Virus record (IMG/VR): IMGVR_UViG_3300013130_000020
Location: 1 to 34,459 of that record
Direction: 5' to 3' (one strand)
Length of the DNA: 34,459 nucleotides
Origin: a virus
Positions 1-4,840 of the stretch are shown here, piece after piece (the first letter of the stretch is position 1; each line of letters opens with the position of its first letter). The notes below the pieces were generated by a model. That model did no database searches and was not told where the DNA came from. It saw only the letters and a list, made by a program, of their open reading frames with translations. A program made the translations under genes and the position numbers.

Positions 1-2
1 AC

Positions 3-278
3 ATGAACTACATTTGTATCACCTTCGGTCCCACACTTGCAGATCCAAACTATTGGTGGAATGATAAAGAACGTTTTAGCACTCAACGAGCAGCAGAACG
101 TTATGGGATTGAAAAGATGCCGATTGCAGGAACTTTCGGTTATGTTGTGATCGAAGAGACTGAAGATAGTTGGCAAGTTGTTGACGAACTGGGAGCACCT
201 GCCAATGCTGTGAGTATTTCATGTGACAGACTTGGCACCTATTCTGTTCAACCAGCACCGAAACTTATCATGGTTTGA
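3..278 (+). CDS. Small protein of unknown function, 91 aa
   Basis: The frame opens with ATG two bases into the window and ends at TGA 276-278. I do not recognise a domain. The product is soluble-looking, with aromatic residues near the N-terminus (YWW at residues 17-19), an acidic middle (EETED) and no membrane segment. It precedes a run of other small genes read in the same direction, typical of the early, host-takeover regions of T4-like cyanophages. The 109-bp gap behind it carries promoter-like sequence, so it may end one transcription unit. The real start could lie upstream of the window, so the N-terminus is uncertain. Confidence 0.6.
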   Translation: MNYICITFGPTLADPNYWWNDKERFSTQRAAERYGIEKMPIAGTFGYVVIEETEDSWQVVDELGAPANAVSISCDRLGTYSVQPAPKLIMV

Positions 279-298
279 GTAGAGAAATCGGATGGGGT

Positions 299-312
299 GT
301 GACAGTCTGCGA
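299..312 (+). promoter_or_regulatory. GTGACAG(T/A)CTGCGA element, copy 1
   Basis: A 14-base word that recurs with one mismatch at 1899-1912. Both copies lie upstream of a promoter-like sequence (about 40 and 56 bases before it) and in front of a small gene. The placement suggests a shared upstream control element, but only two copies are visible here and no known factor can be named. Confidence 0.35.
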
Positions 313-340
313 ACCGTCCACCAAACCGCCCGAACCCCCC

Positions 341-370
341 GATGCCGTGCTATGGTATACACATACCAAA
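341..370 (+). promoter_or_regulatory. Candidate promoter with small inverted repeat before the 388 gene
   Basis: TATGGT (351-356) or the overlapping TATACA could serve as a -10 box; no convincing -35 hexamer sits at 17 bp. TGGTAT (353-358) and ATACCA (363-368) form a 6-bp inverted repeat with a 4-base spacer, which could be an operator half-site pair. The position, 20-35 bases ahead of the ATG at 388, supports a transcription start here. This is a pattern-based call. Confidence 0.35.
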
Positions 371-387
371 CAAAGGGAACCACCCAA

Positions 388-702
388 ATGCGTAAGATCG
401 AACTCCAGATGATCGCTGCCATCAAGAATAACAAGGACTTCAAAGTTGCAAACACTGAAGTCATTTCCTGCACCAATGTTACAGATGTTTATCTGCATGG
501 ACATCTGATTGCTCGCATTGGTGAAACCTGGATCGAATTGTTTGATGGTGGTTGGCAAACCAAAACCACCAAGTCTCGCCTCAATGCTATTCTTTCTGCG
601 TTCGGTATGGATGGCGAGTGTGTGTTTCAGAAGAACTTTCAGTGGTTTGTGAACTACAACGGTTCGCCAATTCCTTTCTTCTCTGGTATGCGTCTTGCAT
701 GA
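388..702 (+). CDS. Conserved-looking small phage protein, 104 aa
   Basis: I chose the ATG at 388 (product begins MRKIELQM) over the upstream in-frame ATG at 292, because 292-387 encodes a low-complexity stretch and overlaps the promoter-like sequence. The protein has a central VYLHGHLIARIGETWIELF segment followed by FDGGWQTKTTKSRLNAI and an aromatic C-terminal half (FQKNFQWFVNYN). From memory, proteins with this DGGWQ-TKSRLNA signature recur in cyanomyovirus genomes without a known function. The stop codon overlaps the next start (ATGA, 699-702), implying translational coupling. No enzyme motif is visible. Confidence 0.75.
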   Translation: MRKIELQMIAAIKNNKDFKVANTEVISCTNVTDVYLHGHLIARIGETWIELFDGGWQTKTTKSRLNAILSAFGMDGECVFQKNFQWFVNYNGSPIPFFSGMRLA

Positions 703-866
703 TTGCACTTCCTAATCCTACAGCATCTCATCACATGTACCAGATCACTTATCAAGTTCCGTACAACAACTGCGAGTGGCGTTATCAATCATTCTCCACA
801 AAAGAAGAAGCACAACGTATGATTGACTTCTACATTTCTTGTGGTAGTCCTGCTAAGTTTGCATGA
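699..866 (+). CDS. Small protein of unknown function, 55 aa
   Basis: Starts with an ATGA overlap on the previous stop codon and ends with another ATGA overlap on the following gene, a strong sign that it is a translated member of a coupled micro-operon. An internal ATG at 735 would give 42 residues (MYQITYQVPYNNCEW) and is a possible alternative start. The C-terminal part, FSTKEEAQRMIDFYISCGSPAKF, looks like an amphipathic helix. There is no recognised domain. Confidence 0.6.
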   Translation: MIALPNPTASHHMYQITYQVPYNNCEWRYQSFSTKEEAQRMIDFYISCGSPAKFA

Positions 867-1042
867 AGTATAAAACATTTATTCTCTATCTGAAAGACAA
901 AGGATGCACATTGCATCGCACATCTGGTAAGCATCATATCTACATCCATCCTAAGATCAACCGTAACATTGTAATCCCCAAACAGAAAGAAGTCTCCCAG
1001 GGCATCATTCACCACACACAAAAACTTCTCCAAGATGTCTAA
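863..1042 (+). CDS. HicA-like (YcfA-type) small RNA-binding or mRNA-interferase protein
   Basis: This 59-residue frame starts on an ATGA overlap and ends at TAA 1040-1042. The layout fits the HicA fold: an N-terminal helix followed by a glycine (KDKGCTLHR, residues 11-19), the GKHHIYIHP segment (22-30) matching the G-S-H-H-x-F-x-H-P signature with the catalytic-type His pair at 24-25, then NIVIPKQKEVSQG and a C-terminal helix. In toxin-antitoxin systems HicA cleaves mRNA and is neutralised by HicB. No HicB-like partner lies next to it: the neighbours are 55 and 51 residues and do not resemble it. It may therefore be an orphan used in host mRNA control, or a non-toxic dsRBD-like relative. Confidence 0.65.
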   Translation: MKYKTFILYLKDKGCTLHRTSGKHHIYIHPKINRNIVIPKQKEVSQGIIHHTQKLLQDV

Positions 1043-1190
1043 TCAAATCCGCATCATTGACAAAGTTGGATTGTTCCCAGAAACCAAAGGTAGAGCACGT
1101 TGGGTAACAGTCAAGACTTATGATCATGCTCAACAAATCATCAATGAGCAAACCAAACTAGGCAACGTTGCAACACTTGTATTCTGGTGA
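1035..1190 (+). CDS. Small protein of unknown function, 51 aa
   Basis: The ATG lies inside the last codons of the HicA-like gene (8-base overlap) and the frame ends at TGA 1188-1190. The sequence MSNQIRIIDKVGLFP... has a beta-strand-like start, a helix-like HAQQIINEQTKLG and a hydrophobic end VATLVFW. It occupies the place where a HicB antitoxin might be expected but has no HicB-like features. Overlapping placement supports translation; the function is unknown. Confidence 0.55.
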   Translation: MSNQIRIIDKVGLFPETKGRARWVTVKTYDHAQQIINEQTKLGNVATLVFW

Positions 1191-1193
1191 ATC

Positions 1194-1331
1194 ATGAACG
1201 AACTTGACTATCAACCAGATTTCGATTATAATGACACCCGATGGGAAGATGACATTCTAACCATCATCAATGAAGAAACAATCGTCGAAAACCTTGACTA
1301 CCAAACCAATGAACTTCTCAAAAGTTTCTGA
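1194..1331 (+). CDS. Acidic small protein of unknown function, 45 aa
   Basis: Starts three bases after the previous stop and ends at TGA 1329-1331. The product is very acidic (PDFDYNDTRWEDDI, NEETIVENLDYQTNE), which is common among phage proteins that mimic nucleic acid or bind host proteins, though nothing more specific can be said. It overlaps the next gene by 23 bases in another frame. Confidence 0.5.
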   Translation: MNELDYQPDFDYNDTRWEDDILTIINEETIVENLDYQTNELLKSF

Positions 1332-1605
1332 TAAGTTTCCCAAAGATTTTGTCGATCATATTGATGACATGCTGACGGATAGCACCTGCAATGGTGAAGT
1401 CGATTTGATTGATGATTTGCTCGATCTTGTCGGTGAACGTCTGGTGAGTTTGTATGACTATTATGAAAACAATCTCAATAGCGTGCGTCACTACCAAAGG
1501 CAAATCATAGAACATAAAGTGAAGTCATCAGTGCAACAGGATAATTATACCGATGTCACTAAGTTTCTGTCTAATGATGACGGTTGCACATTTGATAATT
1601 GTTAG
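1309..1605 (+). CDS. Acidic helical protein of unknown function, 98 aa
   Basis: I take the ATG at 1309 (MNFSKVSDKFPKDF), which overlaps the previous gene by 23 bases; the in-frame ATG at 1270 would overlap it by 62 bases and is less likely. The protein is rich in Asp and Leu (FVDHIDDML, VDLIDDLLDLVGERL) and probably helical. The last 20 residues look disordered. It ends the small-gene run, and the next 404 bases are non-coding. No known family is recognised. Confidence 0.6.
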   Translation: MNFSKVSDKFPKDFVDHIDDMLTDSTCNGEVDLIDDLLDLVGERLVSLYDYYENNLNSVRHYQRQIIEHKVKSSVQQDNYTDVTKFLSNDDGCTFDNC

Positions 1606-1832
1606 TATGTGCAAAGGCGCAATGTATAATAAATGTGAAAAATAATCTAATTAGGTTGTGGAAAAGGTTGTGGAAAACTTTTATATTATCTCTGCAACAC
1701 TTATAGTCTCTGAAACCCTTGTAAATGCCCGCTGCCGTTGTTGTCTAAGCGGTCGCACCATAAGACCCCCGAGACACACCGAGAACCTATAAGATCCACA
1801 GCACACTTATAAGAACTCCCCACCACAAAAGC

Positions 1833-1878
1833 ATAAGTTTTCCACACGTTTTCCCCAGTTTCTTATAAGTTTTCCACA
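1833..1878 (+). repeat. Direct repeat ATAAGTTTTCCACA, two copies 32 bp apart
   Basis: The 14-base word is at 1833-1846 and 1865-1878. The 32-bp spacing is about three helical turns, so a protein bound to both would sit on the same face of the DNA. A near-match (TTTTCCCCA) lies between them at 1849-1857. Confidence 0.8.
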
Positions 1879-1941
1879 GAGCATTTGTGTTACTTTGGGT
1901 GACAGACTGCGATCTCAGTGATACCTGTGGAAAACTTTGTG

Positions 1942-1973
1942 TTTACTTAGTGCAATGACTTCGGCACTATAAT
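1942..1973 (+). promoter_or_regulatory. Sigma-70-like promoter for the 2010 gene
   Basis: A perfect TATAAT -10 box lies at 1968-1973, about 37 bases before the ATG at 2010. A weak -35 (TTTACT, 1942-1947) sits 20 bp upstream, longer than the usual 17 bp. A TTTTCCACA site (1926-1934, minus strand) lies immediately upstream, and a copy of the GTGACAG(T/A)CTGCGA element is at 1899-1912. The host vegetative RNA polymerase would be expected to use it early in infection. Confidence 0.5.
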
Positions 1974-2009
1974 AGACAGTCACTCTACACACCTTCGTTG
2001 ATACTTACA

Positions 2010-2171
2010 ATGTCCGCTTCGTTGATGATCTCTGCACTTCGTTTGGGTAACACTGGCAACGAGATCTTGTCGATCTTGGATGCACTTACATCCGATGAAC
2101 AGTCTACCACATCTGACAGTGTTTGTCAAGTCGCTTATAATGAACCCACAGCAGATGTGATCGATTTCTGA
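2010..2171 (+). CDS. Conserved-looking micro-protein, 53 aa
   Basis: ATG 2010, TGA 2169-2171, with a TATAAT promoter upstream and a terminator-like repeat downstream, so it forms a single-gene unit. The first half, ALRLGNTGNEILSILDAL (residues 9-26), resembles a short helical motif (GNTG-EIL-ILDAI) I associate with small proteins of cyanomyoviruses; the acidic tail ends in DVIDF. The function is unknown. Its independent promoter and terminator suggest strong early expression. Confidence 0.6.
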   Translation: MSASLMISALRLGNTGNEILSILDALTSDEQSTTSDSVCQVAYNEPTADVIDF

Positions 2172-2180
2172 TAGTTATTC

Positions 2181-2231
2181 ACCCCGTTCGTCATTGTCAC
2201 TTATTGGCAGTGTTTGGGCGGGGTTTCTTAT
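2181..2231 (+). terminator. Probable intrinsic terminator
   Basis: ACCCCG (2181-2186) pairs with CGGGGT (2219-2224), followed by TTTCTT. The 32-base loop itself contains a CACT/AGTG inner stem. It lies 10 bases after the stop codon of the 53-residue gene, the right place for a terminator, but the loop is long and the T-tract is interrupted. Confidence 0.5.
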
Positions 2232-2339
2232 ACCTTCGCGGGGCGATGCCTAAAGCTAAAAACGCTAACTACCCTAACCTACAACGAACCAAAAACGCGA
2301 ACGAGATATAAGGATTATAAAAAAATTTTTTGGGTATAA

Positions 2340-2404
2340 AAACCTCATAAGAGTTGCATGATATTTGAAATATTTTTTTAGAAATATAAATTATTATGAG
2401 GTTT
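2340..2404. repeat. 11-bp inverted repeat in AT-rich spacer
   Basis: AAACCTCATAA (2340-2350) and its exact reverse complement (2394-2404) enclose 43 bases that are themselves rich in short palindromes (an ATATT/AATAT pair near 2371-2383). This 2232-2438 spacer also holds an A7T6 run near 2318-2331. No gene is visible. It may fold as a long hairpin in the transcript upstream of the SGNH-like gene, acting as a terminator or processing site. Confidence 0.5.
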
Positions 2405-2438
2405 CCAGTAAATTTCAATTTTTTTAAACATCATAAAT

Positions 2439-2768
2439 ATGAAGATATTCTTTAATGGTTGTTCTTTTACCTGGGGAGATGAACTAGAAAATAATCTTGA
2501 AGAAAGATTTAGTACGCTTGTTGCTAATCATTATCAAGCAGAACATGTTAATATCTCTGACTGTGGACAAAGTAATGATGCGATTGCTCGTACCACAATG
2601 GAATGGTTTGCAGATGGTAATACAACAGACTTAGCAGTTATTCAGTGGACAATTATTTCTAGATTTGAGGGGTATGATGATTCAAAGAAAAAATACATTC
2701 ATATAACAGCTGATAGAAAAAGTAAGTGGGATCATTTTTATAGAAAATATTATTATCGATCAATTTAG
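2439..2768 (+). pseudogene. SGNH-hydrolase-like protein, N-terminal piece (109 aa)
   Basis: The product begins FFNGCSFTWGDEL, the block-I signature of SGNH/GDSL hydrolases with Ser9 as the likely nucleophile. ISDCGQSNDAIARTTMEW follows and looks like the next conserved block with its oxyanion-hole Gly and Asn. Family members normally run to 200 or more residues and end with a D-x-x-H block. Here the frame stops after 109 residues, and a fitting C-terminal block appears at 3348-3551, beyond an HNH endonuclease gene. Such enzymes remove or transfer acyl groups on sugars. I infer a gene split and probably inactivated. A CATAAATA late-promoter-like word (2432-2439) abuts the ATG. A short independent protein remains possible. 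Confidence 0.6.
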
Positions 2769-2916
2769 TAATGATCAATTGGATTAATATTATAATTATT
2801 TTGTATATTTCTAAAATCTGAACTATCAATATTCCATGTATTATAATTATCGTACTTATAAAGCATTTTACAAAAATTTTAAATAGATAATATTGGAACT
2901 TTCCAATAAAAAATAA
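2769..2916 (+). other. Possible decayed middle of the SGNH-like gene
   Basis: A 148-bp stretch without an intact gene. In the frame starting at 2770 it reads as Tyr/Asn-rich peptide broken by stops at 2785-2787, 2812-2814 and 2884-2886. The longest open part encodes YSMYYNYRTYKAFYKNF, which could be a degenerated piece of the interrupted hydrolase. AT-rich DNA yields such strings by chance, so this is weak evidence. Confidence 0.25.
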
Positions 2917-3309
2917 ATGTTACTCTCTTCTCCAGATGAGTATCTTTATCAATTACAAGCGAACAATAAGGCAGACGCAATAAGATTATGGAGAAAAGCG
3001 ATTAAAGAAGCATGGAACGACTGTTGTGCATATTGCGGGCAACATAAAGACCAAATGACGATTGACCATATCATCCCACAATCCTTGGGCGGTACGGATG
3101 AATTAATGAACGTTATTTGTTGTTGTGAAGATTGTAACCGCGACAAGTCTCATACTGAAGTTGAAATTTGGTATTTTCAACAGTATTTTTTTAATCAAGA
3201 GCGTTGGGATAAACTTGAAGATTGGCGAACCCCAAAGACAACAGGTACTAAAAAAAGATATGTGCGAGGTAAAAATGGCGTATCTACTAGAGCAATCATA
3301 CAAAAATAA
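2917..3309 (+). CDS. HNH homing-type endonuclease
   Basis: This 130-residue protein has a clear HNH nuclease core: zinc-type cysteines C37-x2-C40 and C70-x2-C73, the catalytic DHIIP motif at residues 50-54, N65, and NRDK at 74-77. The N-terminal third is helical and charged, and the C-terminus is basic (KKRYVRGKNG), suited to DNA binding. Free-standing HNH genes are common mobile elements in T4-like phages, spreading by cutting alleles that lack them. It sits between two pieces of an SGNH-like gene, which suggests it landed inside that gene. No obvious intron splice structure was identified. Confidence 0.9.
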   Translation: MLLSSPDEYLYQLQANNKADAIRLWRKAIKEAWNDCCAYCGQHKDQMTIDHIIPQSLGGTDELMNVICCCEDCNRDKSHTEVEIWYFQQYFFNQERWDKLEDWRTPKTTGTKKRYVRGKNGVSTRAIIQK

Positions 3310-3315
3310 CCTGCG

Positions 3316-3322
3316 CTAAATA
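3316..3322 (+). promoter_or_regulatory. CTAAATA late-promoter-like motif
   Basis: CTAAATA, resembling the T4-type late promoter TATAAATA used by the gp55-class sigma factor, lies 25 bases before the ATG at 3348, a workable distance for a -10 late promoter. The same word recurs in other intergenic gaps in this window. Confidence 0.35.
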
Positions 3323-3347
3323 AAGTTACGATATTTTTGTAAGATCT

Positions 3348-3551
3348 ATGCACGTCAATATTTTTTCTAATGGTGATATAGCATGGAAATCCTGGTGCCA
3401 AACTAAAGATATTACTGCTACAGTTTACGACAATAGTTTACTCGACACTCAGGACAATAGGCCAGAACATTATCATCACCATCATCCATCAGAACTGGGA
3501 CATGAAATTATTGCAAATTATATCATTGACAATATTAAAGATAGAATTTAA
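3348..3551 (+). pseudogene. SGNH-hydrolase-like protein, C-terminal piece (67 aa)
   Basis: The frame contains HHHHPSELGHEIIANYI (residues 43-59), the C-terminal block V of SGNH hydrolases in which the catalytic His precedes P-S-x-x-G-H-x-x-I-A. The catalytic Asp expected three residues before the His is replaced by His in the HHHH run, so even an assembled enzyme might be altered. Only eight codons precede the ATG before an in-frame stop, so this is not the start of a full enzyme. It matches what the 2439-2768 piece lacks. A CTAAATA motif upstream could let it be expressed as a separate peptide, but I favour a remnant. Confidence 0.6.
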
Positions 3552-3564
3552 CTAATAGATCCTA

Positions 3565-3720
3565 ATGAAGTACAATGTTTATATCGATCAAATGATCGCC
3601 TTTGAAAATTTATCAAAGGAAAACGCAGAGCAACGTGCTAAAGAAATTCAACAGATGATTTTTGCTGGTATTCCAACACAATATACTGCCGAGCAAGTTA
3701 AGGTAATAGAAATAAAATAA
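3565..3720 (+). CDS. Small helical protein of unknown function, 51 aa
   Basis: ATG 3565, stop TAA 3718-3720, sharing one base with the next ATG (TAATG). The product MKYNVYIDQMIAFENL... is a probable helix pair with KENAEQRAKEIQQMI in the middle. Its coupling to the sulfotransferase-like gene suggests co-translation. No family is recognised. Confidence 0.6.
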   Translation: MKYNVYIDQMIAFENLSKENAEQRAKEIQQMIFAGIPTQYTAEQVKVIEIK

Positions 3721-4718
3721 TGAAGAGAACTTTTATACTATTTCTTGGCGTAGGTTGGTGTGGAACAACTTCAGTATATTATACCCTTCAAAAAAATTTA
3801 CAGTATGTGCATGGAGGGTTTAGAAAAGAACATCATCATCTTAAACTATATTATGATCATATCTCAAATCCACTTGCTAAAAAATTTTATACAGAAATTA
3901 ATTACAATTTATTTGTTATGATTTCTCAAAAATTATTATCTGGGCATTATGATGAAGACCCTGTATTATCCAAATTTTCAGAATCTCAATTGTTTTCTTT
4001 TTTAGGAGTTAATACTAGTTTAGAAAATTATTTAAATTATTACTTAACCCTCGATAAGTATTGTGAAGACAAATACTTAGCAGTTGGGGATTTTTCTAAT
4101 ACTAATTCGGATTTGGAACAAAAAGAAATGGAAGAGATCAACTGTTTATTGAGAGATTATTTTGATGTCAAAGTTCTTTGCATTTTTAGAGATCCAATTA
4201 GAAGACTATGGTCAAAAAAATGTGCTTTTAGTTTATCAAATACTAATTCAATGTTTGTACATGACATTAAAAAGTGTGGTAAGCAAGTAATACCACCCTC
4301 CTTTACATTTAAACCTATTGTTGATGTAGTTAGAAATGTACCGTGTTTTGATTATACAGAAAAAGTAAGTATTGCTTATGATGTTTTTGGTAAAGAAAAT
4401 GTCTGCTACTTAATCATGGAAGATTTTTTCAAGGAACAAAGTAATAATTCTGAAGTAAATAAATTAGAAAAATTTTTGAACATTCAAATTCCGTTAGATA
4501 AAATTCATCCCTGTTGTTTTGTTCCTGATCTGGGAATTAATTCTCCTAGGATAAGTAATCTTCCAGATCAATGGTCTAGTGACCATGAAAAATTACCGCC
4601 AGAAATTTATCAAGAATTAAGAAACAGAGAAGATTATGTTCGGTATTATTCTAAATTTGAAAATTTTCATGGCAGTTTGCCTGCTGATTGGGGACATCCG
4701 ATTGACTATGGGTACTAA
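3720..4718 (+). CDS. Sulfotransferase-like protein
   Basis: This 332-residue protein begins with a hydrophobic strand followed by GVGWCGTTSVYYTLQ (residues 10-24), which resembles the 5'-phosphosulfate loop (GxxxxGTT/SxL) of PAPS-dependent sulfotransferases. CIFRDPIRRLWSK (154-166) resembles the 3'-phosphate-binding motif (V-x-R-D/N-P-x-x-R-x-x-S), with Trp-Ser in the right place. The length is normal for the family. Sulfotransferases move sulfate from PAPS to sugar or lipid hydroxyls. A SAM-independent glycan-modifying role fits the neighbours (carbamoyltransferase, glycosyltransferase). The gene is visibly more AT-rich than the carbamoyltransferase gene after it, hinting at separate acquisition. 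The substrate is unknown. Confidence 0.75.
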   Translation: MKRTFILFLGVGWCGTTSVYYTLQKNLQYVHGGFRKEHHHLKLYYDHISNPLAKKFYTEINYNLFVMISQKLLSGHYDEDPVLSKFSESQLFSFLGVNTSLENYLNYYLTLDKYCEDKYLAVGDFSNTNSDLEQKEMEEINCLLRDYFDVKVLCIFRDPIRRLWSKKCAFSLSNTNSMFVHDIKKCGKQVIPPSFTFKPIVDVVRNVPCFDYTEKVSIAYDVFGKENVCYLIMEDFFKEQSNNSEVNKLEKFLNIQIPLDKIHPCCFVPDLGINSPRISNLPDQWSSDHEKLPPEIYQELRNREDYVRYYSKFENFHGSLPADWGHPIDYGY

Positions 4719-4721
4719 ATA
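4715..4721 (+). promoter_or_regulatory. CTAAATA late-promoter-like motif
   Basis: The motif overlaps the TAA stop of the sulfotransferase-like gene and lies 21 bases before the ATG at 4743, so it could start a late transcript covering the micro-protein, carbamoyltransferase and radical SAM genes. Confidence 0.35.
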
Positions 4722-4742
4722 AATTGACTATGAGTTTTTAGC

Positions 4743-4838
4743 ATGAACCCTATTGCGGCATTAATTAGATGGATCAAAGGTGAATATAAGTTATGGAAGC
4801 TCCGCCGCCAAGATCCTTACATCTATGAAGATGATTGA
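4743..4838 (+). CDS. Basic micro-protein, 31 aa
   Basis: ATG 4743, TGA 4836-4838. The product is MNPIAALIRWIKGEYKLW... with a hydrophobic N-terminal helix, a basic middle (KLRRQDP) and an acidic end (YEDD). It could be a small amphipathic, membrane-touching peptide. From memory, similar peptides occur in cyanomyovirus genomes. The stop lies two bases before the carbamoyltransferase ATG at 4841, consistent with coupled translation. Confidence 0.55.
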   Translation: MNPIAALIRWIKGEYKLWKLRRQDPYIYEDD

Positions 4839-4840
4839 TA

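Larger units (their letters stand above)
1606..2009 (+). other. Candidate replication origin or DnaA-responsive region
   Basis: A 404-bp stretch without a convincing gene. It holds five exact copies of TTTTCCACA on either strand: 1657-1665 (-), 1669-1677 (-), 1838-1846 (+), 1870-1878 (+) and 1926-1934 (-). A one-mismatch copy lies at 1849-1857. Four of the five extend to the 12-mer AAGTTTTCCACA. TTTTCCACA is, to my knowledge, the consensus DnaA box of cyanobacteria. Several CTTATAAG-like words lie between the boxes. Isolated exact copies also occur inside genes (9422-9430, 13894-13902), but this density is unusual. The region could recruit host DnaA to open the phage genome, or control the promoter at its right end. 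Confidence 0.55.

Noticed and set aside
292-387. Upstream ATG start for the 388 gene
   Set aside because: The extra 32 residues are Arg/Thr-rich and lie across promoter-like sequence; the downstream ATG gives the conserved-looking N-terminus.
268-708. Minus-strand open frame of 146 codons
   Set aside because: It lies opposite the 388-702 gene, which has a conserved-looking product and coupled neighbours, and it runs through the promoter-like region; its product is low in recognisable structure.
1725-1790. GC-richer patch in the origin-like region considered as a tRNA gene
   Set aside because: No cloverleaf, no T-loop consensus and no paired acceptor stem could be found.
2771-2821. Small frame beginning MINWINIII between the SGNH piece and the HNH gene
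   Set aside because: Only 16 codons of Ile-rich sequence expected by chance in AT-rich DNA.
4835-4840. TTG start for the carbamoyltransferase
   Set aside because: The ATG two codons downstream begins exactly at the family's N-terminal I-G-I motif and avoids overlap with the preceding micro-protein.
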